From Streptomyces musisoli (lineage in GTDB: Bacteria > Actinomycetota > Actinomycetes > Streptomycetales > Streptomycetaceae): DNA of 64,000 nucleotides. Position numbers and translations under genes: made by a program. Under the pieces are notes generated by a model. The model ran no database searches. It worked only from the letters and a program-made list of their open reading frames with translations, and was not told where the DNA came from. Where the stretch lies: the NCBI RefSeq assembly GCF_016741855.1, contig NZ_JAERRH010000003.1, forward strand, positions 682,001-746,000, in the 5' to 3' direction. Within the stretch, counting starts at the first letter, position 1. Each line of letters opens with the position of its first letter. Shown piece by piece: positions 15,141 through 24,200 of the stretch.

Positions 15141-16933
15141 TCGTCCTGGGGTGCAACGGTTTCAGCCGTGTCTCGGGGATCTTCGCCGAGCGTTTCGGCG
15201 CGGTCGGCACCGAGAAGCACTACCTCCTCGGCCACGACGCGGGTGCGGCGCTGCTGGTGGACGGCGAGCTGGTCGCCGCCGTGGAGGAAGAACGGCTGAA
15301 CCGGGAGAAGAAGACCACCGACTTCCCGGTCAACGCGGTGCAGTGGTGCCTCGACCGGGCGGGGCTGGAATTCTCCGACGTCGATCTCATCGCCTTCCCG
15401 TGGGACTTCTCCGCCGAGGTCCTGGACGGGATGCTGTCGGACATCACGTCCGCGCCCATGGCGCCCTCGGCGAAGCTGGATCTCATCGGCGGCATCGGCG
15501 AACTGTTCACCGGAGCCGTCAGCCACGACGCGCTCCTCGCCGACTTCGCGGCTCGCACCGGCTTCACCCCCGATCCGGACAAGGTGGTGTTCGTTCCGCA
15601 CCACCTGGCCCACGCGATGACCGGCTACTACATGGCGGGCATGAAGGACGCCGCGTTCCTGATCAGCGACGGCCGTGCCGAACGGTACTCGTCGCTGACC
15701 GGCGAGATCCGGGACGGCCGGATCCGCGTCTTCGACGAGTCGGTCATCGGCGCGGAGCATTCGATCGGGCTCCTGTTCGCGGCGATCACGCGGTACCTGG
15801 GCTTCGTGCCCAACAACGACGAGTACAAGATCATGGGCTTGGCCGGATACGCCGAGCCCCCGGTGCCGAACCCGTTCCTCGAGCACCTCGTCGAACTGCA
15901 CGAGGAGGGGCGCTACAGCTTCCGCCGGCCCCTCGAGACGGACAACCCCCGCGGTCTGGACCCCTTGTTCGAGGAGTTCTTCGGTCCCTTCGAGGACACC
16001 CTCGCGTACCAGGCCCGCGTGGCCGCCGCGGCCCAGCAGATGCTCACCGTCGTCACCCGCCACCAGGTCCGCGCGCTGGAGGCCAGGACGGACCTGGACC
16101 ACCTGCTGTTCGAGGGCGGCGTGGCGCTGAACTGCCTCAACAACACCCCGCTGTTCGAGGGTTCGCGGTTCGACGACATGCACGTTAGCTTCGGCGCCAG
16201 CGACACGGGCATCCCCATCGGCGCCGCGGTCCACGCCTGGGTCGGCCATCCGGGCGGCGCCGGCAGGCGGAGGTCCGCGCCGGCGGTCACTCCGTACCTC
16301 GGGCCGGAGTTCGACGACGAGGCGGTCGAGAAGGCCTTGCTGGAGTTCGCCGGCCGGGTGGAGTGGACGAGGCTGAGCGACGACGAGGTCGTCTCCCGGG
16401 TGGCGGAACTGCTCACCGAGAAGGTCGTCATCGGCTGGTACGAGGGCCGGATCGAGCACGGCCCGCGGGCACTGGGGCACCGCAGCATCCTGGCGAACCC
16501 GAAGTTCCCGGACATCAAGGACATCATCAACACCCGGGTGAAACACCGGGAGCCGTTCCGCCCGTTCGCACCGCTCGTGCTCGAGTCGGACGCACCCAAG
16601 GTCTTCGAGATGGGCCGCAAGACACGCTCGCCGTACATGACGTTCGTCTTCCCGGTGCGGCCGGAGTTCCGCGAGGTGATCCCCGGGGCGACCCATGTGG
16701 ACGGCACCTCCAGGGTGCAGACGATCACCGATCGGGACACCCCGCGGCTGGCGGCCCTGCTGCGCCGGTTCACCGCGCTGACCGACGTCCCCTGCCTGAT
16801 CAACACGTCCTTCAACGTGGCGGGCGAACCGATCGTGTGCACGCCGTCCGACGCCCTGGACTGCTTCCTGGGTACGGAGATCGATTACCTGATGCTCGGC
16901 AACTGCCTCGTCACGAAGACGGAGGAACCCTGA
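15137..16933 (+). CDS. NodU/CmcH family O-carbamoyltransferase
   Basis: 598 aa, ATGA-coupled to the oxidase gene. All family landmarks are present: LLGHDAGAALLVDGELVAA near the N-terminus, an HHLAHA metal/nucleotide motif, DEYKIMGLAGYAEP, FEGGVALNCLNN, then the YrdC-like C-terminal half with YEGRIEHGPRALGHRSI, KHREPFRPFAP and CLINTSFNVAGEP. Such enzymes make carbamoyl-adenylate from carbamoyl phosphate and ATP and carbamoylate a hydroxyl of a natural product or Nod factor. This is the strongest sign that the neighbourhood is biosynthetic. The acceptor is unknown. Confidence 0.9.
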   Translation: MIVLGCNGFSRVSGIFAERFGAVGTEKHYLLGHDAGAALLVDGELVAAVEEERLNREKKTTDFPVNAVQWCLDRAGLEFSDVDLIAFPWDFSAEVLDGMLSDITSAPMAPSAKLDLIGGIGELFTGAVSHDALLADFAARTGFTPDPDKVVFVPHHLAHAMTGYYMAGMKDAAFLISDGRAERYSSLTGEIRDGRIRVFDESVIGAEHSIGLLFAAITRYLGFVPNNDEYKIMGLAGYAEPPVPNPFLEHLVELHEEGRYSFRRPLETDNPRGLDPLFEEFFGPFEDTLAYQARVAAAAQQMLTVVTRHQVRALEARTDLDHLLFEGGVALNCLNNTPLFEGSRFDDMHVSFGASDTGIPIGAAVHAWVGHPGGAGRRRSAPAVTPYLGPEFDDEAVEKALLEFAGRVEWTRLSDDEVVSRVAELLTEKVVIGWYEGRIEHGPRALGHRSILANPKFPDIKDIINTRVKHREPFRPFAPLVLESDAPKVFEMGRKTRSPYMTFVFPVRPEFREVIPGATHVDGTSRVQTITDRDTPRLAALLRRFTALTDVPCLINTSFNVAGEPIVCTPSDALDCFLGTEIDYLMLGNCLVTKTEEP

Positions 16934-17004
16934 TGGCCCGCCAGAACCCTTCCGTCCGCACCCCAGGCTTTCCGGTCGCTCCGGAGCACATCGTCGGCGT
17001 CTAG
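16933..17004 (+). CDS. 23-aa peptide, translationally coupled
   Basis: ATG at 16933 shares a base with the carbamoyltransferase stop (TGATG), and the frame ends at TAG 17002-17004. The peptide begins MARQNPSVRT and ends PEHIVGV. It has one His, two Arg and no Cys, Lys or Trp. Nothing in its length or composition matches a peptide family I know. The coupling suggests it may be translated. It could be a precursor peptide, a leader that sets downstream expression, or a decayed gene end. About 130 bp without a gene follow it. Confidence 0.35.
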   Translation: MARQNPSVRTPGFPVAPEHIVGV

Positions 17005-17036
17005 CCGCGCCGATTCCCGTGGACGCCGTCGACCGA

Positions 17037-17053
17037 GCCGGTCTCGAGACGGC
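17037..17053 (+). other. small palindrome in the cluster gap
   Basis: GCCGGTCTCGAGACGGC contains the perfect palindrome GTCTCGAGAC. It lies between the 23-aa frame and the deaminase gene and may form a weak hairpin that lowers read-through or marks a second promoter. The rest of the gap shows no gene. Confidence 0.3.
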
Positions 17054-17134
17054 ACCCGCGGGACCCGCATCGTCCCGGCTGCGCCCCGCAGAGTACCCGG
17101 GCAATTCCCCCTCCGTCCCCGAAAAGGAGTGACC

Positions 17135-17638
17135 GTGACCGCACACACCCTGGAACCGACCGCCCAAGAACTCGAGCGCGCCTGGCTGGAGAAGGCGATC
17201 CAGCTGGCCACGGACAGCGTGGCGGGCGGCGGCGGTCCGTTCGGCGCCCTCGTCGCCAAGGCCGGCGAGATCGTCGCGCTCGGGAACAACAAGGTCACCA
17301 CGAACCTGGACCCGACGGCGCATGCCGAGGTGAGCGCGATGCGTGCCGCCTGTCAGGAGCTGAACACCTTCTCGCTCGCCGGCTGCGTCCTGGTCACCTC
17401 GTGCGAGCCGTGCCCGATGTGCCTGTCCTCCGCGCTGTGGGCGCGCGTCGACCGGATCGTCTTCGCCGCCGACCGGGACGACGCCGCGGTGGCCGGCTTC
17501 GACGACCGCAAGTTCTACGACCTGTTCGAGAAGCGGCCCCAGTCGATGTGGCCCGTGACGATCGAGCGGCTGGACCTGCCGAACCGTACGGCGCCGTTCG
17601 ACGCGTGGCTGGCCAAGTCCGACCGCATCGACTACTGA
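17135..17638 (+). CDS. zinc-dependent cytidine/guanine deaminase-fold protein
   Basis: 167 aa from GTG 17135 (AAGGAG five bases upstream; a second GTG at 17129 overlaps that site). The zinc site is complete: HAE (His63, proton-shuttling Glu65) and PCPMC within CEPCPMC (Cys93, Cys96). The GGGGPFGALV segment and the length fit the guanine deaminase/nucleoside deaminase and TadA-like group rather than classical cytidine deaminase. It would hydrolyse an amidine or aminopurine-like C-NH2. In a cluster with an oxidase and a carbamoyltransferase, a tailoring deamination is plausible; simple nucleobase salvage is the alternative. Confidence 0.82.
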   Translation: MTAHTLEPTAQELERAWLEKAIQLATDSVAGGGGPFGALVAKAGEIVALGNNKVTTNLDPTAHAEVSAMRAACQELNTFSLAGCVLVTSCEPCPMCLSSALWARVDRIVFAADRDDAAVAGFDDRKFYDLFEKRPQSMWPVTIERLDLPNRTAPFDAWLAKSDRIDY

Positions 17639-17650
17639 CAAGGAGTTCTC

Positions 17651-18121
17651 GTGGCGATCCAGCGCAAGCACACGATGCACCACTCGACGATCCTCGACGC
17701 CGGCCCGGACGACGTCTGGGCCGAGGTCCGCGACCCCATGAAGGTCGTGCGGATCGTGTCCGGGCCCGCGGTGAAGAACGTGCGATGGGCGGAGGGCGGC
17801 GCGCTCGAACGGGTGCCGTCGCGGTACGACTTCACGCTCGGGTTCAACGATGGTCTCGTGCAGCAGGAGATCGCCGGGCGCAACGAGGTGGAGCGGTCCT
17901 CCACCTACCGGGCCGTCGCGCCGACGTCGGGGGTCGACGGCTATGCCGCCACCATTCGCGTCCGGCCGATCACGAATGATCCGCACCGCAGCTTCTTCGA
18001 GTGGTCGAGGGAGCTGACGATCGCCGCCGACGCCGACCCCGAGGTGGTCGAGGCGATCATCGCGATGATGGAGAAGCAGACCGACGCCGTGCGGGACCAC
18101 TTCGCACTGCCGAAGGACTAG
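17651..18121 (+). CDS. SRPBCC (START/polyketide cyclase-like) family protein
   Basis: 156 aa from GTG 17651 after AAGGAGTTCTC. The pattern HHSTILDAGPDDVWAEVRDP at the start, central FFEWSRELTI and a C-terminal amphipathic helix (EVVEAIIAMMEKQTDAVRDHF) are typical of the helix-grip SRPBCC fold with a hydrophobic pocket. Members bind or cyclise small aromatic or lipid ligands. It follows the deaminase gene by 12 bp, so the two are co-transcribed. No catalytic residue can be assigned. Confidence 0.72.
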   Translation: MAIQRKHTMHHSTILDAGPDDVWAEVRDPMKVVRIVSGPAVKNVRWAEGGALERVPSRYDFTLGFNDGLVQQEIAGRNEVERSSTYRAVAPTSGVDGYAATIRVRPITNDPHRSFFEWSRELTIAADADPEVVEAIIAMMEKQTDAVRDHFALPKD

Positions 18122-18128
18122 CCGGCGC

Positions 18129-18962
18129 GTGGACGAGGCGACGGACGTGGGGCCCACCACGGGTGAGCGGGGGCCGTCGGGGGCCGCGGCGCGCTTCGGC
18201 ACCGGGCACGGTAGCGGAGGCGGGGACAGGGACGGGCCGATGGCCGGAGCGGCGCTCGCGCAGGCCGCTCCGGCCGTCTCCGGCCCGCCCTCCGGCGGGG
18301 ACGTTGCGACGACGCTCCTGCTGCTGCGGCACGGCGAGACGCCGCTGACGCCCGAGAAGCGGTTCTCCGGCAGCGGTGGCGCGGACCCCTCGCTGTCGGA
18401 GACCGGGCGCCGGCAGGCCGCGGCGACCGCGGCGCTGCTGGCCGACCGCGGCGGCGTACAGGCGATCGTGGCGTCACCGCTGCGCCGCTGCCGCCAGACG
18501 GCGCAGACGATCGCCGCGCGGCTGGGGCTGGGCGTGCACGTCGAGGAGGACCTGCGGGAGGCGGACTTCGGTGCCTGGGAGGGGCTGACCTTCGCGGAGG
18601 CACGCGAGCGCTACCCGGACGACTTCACGGCGTGGCTGAAGTCCCCTGCGGTGGCGCCCTCGGGCGGCGGCGAGACGTTCGGGTCGGTGACGCGGCGGGT
18701 GTCGGCGGTGCGGGATGCGCTGCTGGCGCGGCACGCGGGGCGGACGGTGCTGGTCGTCTCGCACGTCGGACCGCTGCGGACGCTGGTGCGGCTGGCGCTG
18801 GCCGCGCCGGCGGAGTCGCTGTTCCGCATGGAGCTGGCGGCGGCTTCGCTGTCGGTGGTGACGTACCACGCGCAGGGGACCGCGTCGGTGCGGCTGCTGA
18901 ACGACACGGGGCACCTGAGGCGCACGGGGCCGTCCACCGCCATGCCCCGCCGTGACGGCTGA
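18129..18962 (+). CDS. histidine phosphatase, RNase H/acid phosphatase C-terminal half
   Basis: 277 aa as an open frame. The catalytic core starts about residue 62: LLLLRHGETPLTPEKRFSGS gives the phosphohistidine RHG motif, ASPLRRCRQTA the second Arg, and VVSHVGPLRTL the second His. The wording of the core, through DFGAWEGLTFAEARERYPDD to SVRLLNDTGHLR, is that of the C-terminal domain of actinobacterial bifunctional RNase HI/acid phosphatase. The N-terminal RNase H domain is absent and replaced by a low-complexity Gly/Ala stretch. It is therefore a partial copy or truncated gene, and its true start is uncertain. It begins seven bases after the SRPBCC stop. Confidence 0.75.
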   Translation: MDEATDVGPTTGERGPSGAAARFGTGHGSGGGDRDGPMAGAALAQAAPAVSGPPSGGDVATTLLLLRHGETPLTPEKRFSGSGGADPSLSETGRRQAAATAALLADRGGVQAIVASPLRRCRQTAQTIAARLGLGVHVEEDLREADFGAWEGLTFAEARERYPDDFTAWLKSPAVAPSGGGETFGSVTRRVSAVRDALLARHAGRTVLVVSHVGPLRTLVRLALAAPAESLFRMELAAASLSVVTYHAQGTASVRLLNDTGHLRRTGPSTAMPRRDG

Positions 18963-19175
18963 CGGCTGGCGGCTGGCAACTCGCGACTGGTCACTCGCGA
19001 CTGGCGGCTGGCGGCTGGCGGCTGGCGGCTACGACAGTGGACGACCACGACGGCGGACGGCCATGACGAGGGGCGGCCACGACGGCGGACGATCACGACG
19101 GCGGGGCGGCACGGCTGACGCACGATCACGACGACCGACGGCCACGGCGGACGGGCGGTGGTCCCCCACGCCCTC
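18945..19175. repeat. degenerate GGCTGGCGGCTGGC / GACGGCGGACG repeats
   Basis: Two short-period families in sequence: CGACTGG/CGGCTGG units (about 18,957-19,035), then ACGACGGCGGACG-type units (to about 19,170). They start inside the stop codon region of the phosphatase gene. No gene is supportable up to the peptidase stop at 19,231. Confidence 0.75.
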
Positions 19176-19230
19176 GGGGCGGTGGGGGACGTCCCGGACC
19201 TGCCGTCGTGGCCGTGGGGTCGAGGCCGGG

Positions 19231-20646
19231 CTACGGCCGCAGCACGGGCTCCCGCCGCACGTCCCGGCCGTCCAGCCCGGCGTCGTACGCCGCCAGCGGC
19301 TCGGCGTGGGCGACGGCGGCCGGGGACACGCCCGCCCACTTGAGGATGCGGGCCGTGGCCAGCTCCTTCTGGTCCGGGACCAGACCCGCCACGTTCGCGC
19401 CGTGGTTCATCCCGGGCGCGGTGAAGACGTAGGAGTCACGGGCGCCCGCGCCGACCCGGAAGCGTTCCGCGCCCCAGGGGTCGTCCTGGCCGTAGACGAA
19501 GAGCATGTGGGTGGCGTGGTGCCGTACCCAGCCGTCCACGTCCCGCATGGCCCCCGGCTGGAAGCGCATCGGGATGGAGCGCGGCACGTAGTTGCGCGGC
19601 GGCTGGTAGCCGTACCGGATCAGGCGCTTCTCGATGTACGGGAAGTGAATGGTCGGCGCGCCCAGCTGGGTGCCGGCCTGGTAGTAGTACGGCGTGTACT
19701 GCGCGAGCCCCTGGTCGGTGTAGGCGGAGAAGCCGGAGATGGTGTCGACCGAGGTCCAGATCGCCTCGTCGGTCGCCGTGGCCGCGTCCGCCGGGATCGA
19801 GTCGCAGTCCTTCAGCAGGCTGTACTGCCAGAATCCCCACACGTAGTCCAGGACGACCGCCTCGTACGCCTTGTCCAGGCTGCCGACGGTCTCGAAGGTG
19901 TAGCCCTTCTCGGCGGCGTACGCGGCGTACTTCTTCTCCAGCGGGGCGCGGCGCACCAGCGCCTCCCGCTGCACGGCGTTCAGCCGGTCGCGGCACTCCT
20001 TGGTGCCGACACGGGCGAAGAAGCGGTCGTAGGCCGAATCCTCCTTGTTCACGACGTCGTTGGGGGCCACGTACGCGACCACGCCGTCCATGTCACGCGG
20101 GTAGAAGCGCTCGTAGTAGGTGGCCGTCATGCCGCCCTTGGAGCCGCCGGTGGCGAGCCAGTTGGCGGAGTAGATCCCCTTCAGCGCCCGGTACACGCGG
20201 TGCTGGTCGCTCGCCGCCTGCCAGATGTCGAGCTTTGACCAGTCGGCCGGCTCGGGGCGGGACGGGGTGAAGTAGCGGTATTCCAGGGAGACCTGGTTGC
20301 CGTCCGTGATCCGGGTGGGTTCGCTGCGGGACGGGTTGGTGGAGACGTTGTAGCCGCTGGTGTAGAAGACCGTGGGGCGGCTCGTGTCCTTGTGCAGGAC
20401 GGTGATCCGCTGCTGGAAGGTGCCCCATTCCGGGTGCCGGTGGTCGACCGGCTGGGTGTAGTTCAGGACGAAGTAGCGGTAGCCGGGGTACGGCTTCTCC
20501 TGGACCAGGCTCATGCCGGGTATCGACAGGAGCCGGTCCTTGATGTCGGTGGGCTCGGACCCGGCGGCGGTGGCCGCACCGGCCGCCGCGCTCCACGTGC
20601 CTATGAGCATCGTGAGCGCGAGCAGCCATCTGAGCGCCTTGCGCAT
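19231..20646 (-). CDS. secreted tripeptidyl aminopeptidase-like serine peptidase (S37 family)
   Basis: 471 aa from ATG 20646, seven bases after GGGGAGA; a GTG at 20652 lies too close to that site. A Sec signal runs through LALTMLIGTWSAAAGAATAA. The mature part has the alpha/beta-hydrolase nucleophile motif GGSKGGM (about residue 165) and a C-terminal FVYGQDDPWGAE acid region with His in GMNHGAN, matching the Streptomyces PS-10/S37 peptidase family. These cleave tri- or oligopeptides outside the cell and help process secreted proteins. Monocistronic. Confidence 0.82.
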   Translation of the reverse strand: MRKALRWLLALTMLIGTWSAAAGAATAAGSEPTDIKDRLLSIPGMSLVQEKPYPGYRYFVLNYTQPVDHRHPEWGTFQQRITVLHKDTSRPTVFYTSGYNVSTNPSRSEPTRITDGNQVSLEYRYFTPSRPEPADWSKLDIWQAASDQHRVYRALKGIYSANWLATGGSKGGMTATYYERFYPRDMDGVVAYVAPNDVVNKEDSAYDRFFARVGTKECRDRLNAVQREALVRRAPLEKKYAAYAAEKGYTFETVGSLDKAYEAVVLDYVWGFWQYSLLKDCDSIPADAATATDEAIWTSVDTISGFSAYTDQGLAQYTPYYYQAGTQLGAPTIHFPYIEKRLIRYGYQPPRNYVPRSIPMRFQPGAMRDVDGWVRHHATHMLFVYGQDDPWGAERFRVGAGARDSYVFTAPGMNHGANVAGLVPDQKELATARILKWAGVSPAAVAHAEPLAAYDAGLDGRDVRREPVLRP

Positions 20647-20745
20647 GCGCACTCTCCCCTGTGAGACAGATGTGCGCCGGAAGTTATCCCAGCAACTTCC
20701 GTCCCACCAGGGGGTGTTGCGCGGTTCACCGACCCGGTCGGCCGC

Positions 20746-21135
20746 TCAGCACAGGATCCAGCCGGAGCTGACCGTGTAGTGGCCCACCGCTCCCCTGATC
20801 CAGACGCAGCGGTGGCCGGCGTTCACGGTCACCGGTCCCGCGTGGTACTTGTAGCGGCCCTTGTCGACGACCGGCCGGTTGCCGCGCGCCTGAACGCTCA
20901 CCGACATGCTCTGGGCGGCCCCGGAGTTCCTGGCGACGGTGACGGCGCAGACGTAGTCGCCCCGCTTGTAGACATGGGTGACGCCGGATCTGAACGGCAG
21001 GGTGCGCACCTCGTGCCCGGCGCAACTGCCGGACACGGCCTGCGCGGTACCCGTCGCCGTGAGCGCGAGCGCTCCGGACGCGGCCAGCACGGCCGCGCCG
21101 AGCGCCAGCCGCCGGCGTATCGCACCACTGTCCAC
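20746..21135 (-). CDS. small secreted protein, unknown function
   Basis: 129 aa from GTG 21135, six bases after GGGGAGG. It has a clear signal sequence (RRRLALGAAVLAASGALALT ... GTAQA). The mature part is about 95 residues, with Cys in GSCAGHEV, DYVCAVTV, HRCVWI and at the very C-terminus (WILC), so two disulfides are possible. It is rich in small and aromatic beta-strand residues. I do not recognise a family. It is likely an extracellular single-domain beta protein. It stands alone between the ABC transporter terminator and the peptidase gene. Confidence 0.65.
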   Translation of the reverse strand: MDSGAIRRRLALGAAVLAASGALALTATGTAQAVSGSCAGHEVRTLPFRSGVTHVYKRGDYVCAVTVARNSGAAQSMSVSVQARGNRPVVDKGRYKYHAGPVTVNAGHRCVWIRGAVGHYTVSSGWILC

Positions 21136-21232
21136 TGTCGTCCTCCCCGTACCCGGTCTCACACCCCGTGCCCGTACTGATGTACGGACGCACGGGTGTG
21201 TCGGATGGTTGCACGACCGTCATCGATGCGAC

Positions 21233-21261
21233 TCGGCCGGGCCCCTCACGGACCCGGCCGA
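21233..21261 (-). terminator. hairpin terminator after ABC exporter gene
   Basis: TCGGCCGGG and CCCGGCCGA arms of nine bases around an 11-base loop, just after the ABC gene stop at 21270. Confidence 0.65.
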
Positions 21262-21269
21262 CACGGGGC

Positions 21270-24200
21270 TCAGCGGGCGGCGCCGACCGGCTCCTCCGGC
21301 TCGGACCGTCCGATGAAGGTACGCCACAGCTCCGCGTACCGGCCGCCGCGGGCCAGCAGTTCCTCGTGGGTGCCGTCCTCGGCGACCCGGCCGCGGTCCA
21401 TCACCACCACCCGGTCCGCGCGGGCCGCGGTGGTGAGGCGGTGGGCCACCACCAGCGTGGTACGGCGGCCCGCCAGGCGATCGGTGGCGTGGTTGACCTG
21501 GGCCTCGGTGGCCAGGTCCAGGGCGGCCGTGGCCTCGTCGAGGAGCAGCACGTCCGGGTCGACCAGTTCGGCGCGGGCCAGGGCGATCAGCTGGCGCTGG
21601 CCCGCCGAGAGGTTGCGGCCGCGTTCGGCGACCTCGTGCAGATAACCGCCCTCCAGCGTGGCGATCATCTCGTGCGCGCCGACCGCCCGGGCCGCCGCCT
21701 CGACCGCGGCGTCGTCGGCGTCGGGGCGGCCGTAGGCGATGGCGTCGCGGACGGTGCCCGGGAAGAGGTACGCCTCCTGCGGGACCACCCCGAGCCGGTG
21801 CCGGTAGGAGGTGAGGTCCAGTCCGCGCAGGTCGACGCCGTCGACCGTGACCCGCCCCGCGGTCGGGTCGTAGAACCGCGCCACCAGCTTGACGAGGGTC
21901 GACTTGCCGGCGCCCGTCTCGCCGACGAAGGCCACCGTCTGCCCGGCCGGTATCCGCAGGTCGATGCCGGACAGCGCCTCCTCCTCGTCTCCATACGCGA
22001 AGTGCACGTCCTCGAAGGCGATGTCACCCCGCAGGGACGTCACCTCGCGGGGTTGCGCGGCGGACCGCGTGGACGTCGGCTCGCGCAGCAGTTCCTGGAT
22101 GCGGCCCAGCGAGACGGTGGCCTGCTGGTAGCCGTCGAAGACCTGGGAGAGCTGCTGGACGGGCGCGAAGAACAGGTCGATGTAGAGCAGGTACGCCACC
22201 AGGGCGCCGGTCGTGAGCGTGGCCGCCTCCACCCGGCCCGCGCCCGCGATCAGCACGGCCGCCGCGGCGACCGAGGACAGCAGCTGCACGAACGGGAAGT
22301 AGATCGATATCAGCCACTGGCCGCGGACGCGGGCGCGCCGGTAGGCGTCGCTGCGCTCGGTGAACCGCCGACCGCCGTCCCGCTCCCGCCGGAAGGCCTG
22401 CACGATCCGCAGCCCGGCCACGGTCTCCTGGAGGTCGGCGTTCACCGTCGAGACGCGCTCACGGGCGAGTTCGTACGCCTTCACGCTGGCCCGGCGGAAG
22501 AAGAAGGTGGCCACGGCCAGCGGGGGCAGGGTGGCGAAGACGACGAGGGCGAGCTGTACGTCGAGCACCAGCAGGGCGCCCATGATGCCGAAGAACGTGA
22601 CGACCGAGACGAACGCGGTGACCAGACCCGTCTGGAGGAACGTCGACAGGGCGTCGACGTCGGTCGTCATGCGCGTCATGATCCGGCCGGTCAGCTCGCG
22701 CTCGTAGTAGTCCAGGCCGAGCCGCTGGAGCTGCGCGAAGATCTTCAGCCGCAACGAGTACAGCACGCGTTCGCCGGTACGGCCGGTCATCCGGGTCTCG
22801 CCGATCTGCGCGGCCCACTGCACCAGCACGGTCAGCAGGGCGAGCAGGGAGGCCGACCACACCGCGCCGATCGCCGTCTTCGTGACACCGGAGTCGATGC
22901 CGTGCCGGATCAGCACCGGCAGCAGCAGGCCGGCGCCCGCGTCCACGGCGACCAGCAGCAGGCTGACGAGGAGGGGCGACCCGAAACCGCGCAGCAGCCG
23001 GCGCAGGCCGTAGGAGTCCTCGGGCAGGACCGCGCGGTCCTCGTCGATGTCCGGGGTGTCGGTGGCCGGGGGCAGCGCCTCGACCTGGGCGAGGAGTTCC
23101 GGGGTGGCCGGGGTGCCGGCGAGCGCCGGGTCCTTCGGCGCGCGGTCGCCGGTCCACAGCCGGGGGGTCACGCCCCGCTCGGCGTCGAACTCGGCGTCCA
23201 GCTCCTCGCGGACGGAGACGTCCTCCCGCGGCCCGGCCGGCAGGGCGTGGCCCGGGGAGACCCCGCCCAGCTCGTCGGGGTCGGTGAGCAGGCGGCGGTA
23301 GAGGGGCGAGCGCTCCTGGAGCTCCTCGTGGGTGCCCAGGTCGGCGAGCCGGCCGCCGTCCAGGACGGCGATGCGGTCGGCGAGGTTCAGGGTGGAGCGG
23401 CGGTGGGCGATGAGGAGGGTGGTACGGCCCTGCATCACCTGCTTCAGCGCCTCGTGGATCTCGTGCTCGACCCGGGCGTCCACGGCCGAGGTGGCGTCGT
23501 CCAGGACCAGCAGGCGCGGGTCGGTGAGCAGGGCGCGGGCGAGCGCGATGCGCTGGCGCTGGCCGCCGGAGAGGGTGAGGCCGTGCTCGCCGACCGTGGT
23601 GTCGTAGCCGTCGGGCAGCTCGGTGATGAAACGGTCCGCCTGGGCGGCGCGGGCAGCGGCCTCGATCTCCTCCCGCGTGGCGTCCGGGCGGCCGTAGGCG
23701 ATGTTGTTGCGGACGGTGTCGGAGAAGAGGAACGAATCTTCAGGGACGAGCCCGATGGCCGCCCTGAGCGACTCCAGGGTCAGCTCGCGCACGTCGTGGC
23801 CGCCGATCAGGACGGCACCGTGGGTGACGTCGTAGAAGCGCGGGAGGAGCAGGGAGAGGGTGGACTTGCCGGAGCCGGAGGAGCCGACGACGGCGAGGGT
23901 CTCGCCGGGGCGGATCTCGAAGCTGAGTCCGTCGAGGACCGGGCGCTCGTGGTCGTACCCGAAGGACACGTCGTCGAACTCGACCGTCGCGGGCGCGTCG
24001 GCGGGCAGTTCCTTGGTGCCGTCCCGCAGGGTCGGCTCGGTGTCGATCAGCTCCAGGACGCGTTCGGTGCCGGCGCGGGCCTGCTGGCCGACCGTGAGGA
24101 CCATCGCGAGCATCCGGACCGGGCCGACCAGCTGGGCCAGGTAGGTGGAGAAGGCCACGAAGGTGCCGAGCGTGATGTGGCCGCGTACGGCGAGCCAGCC

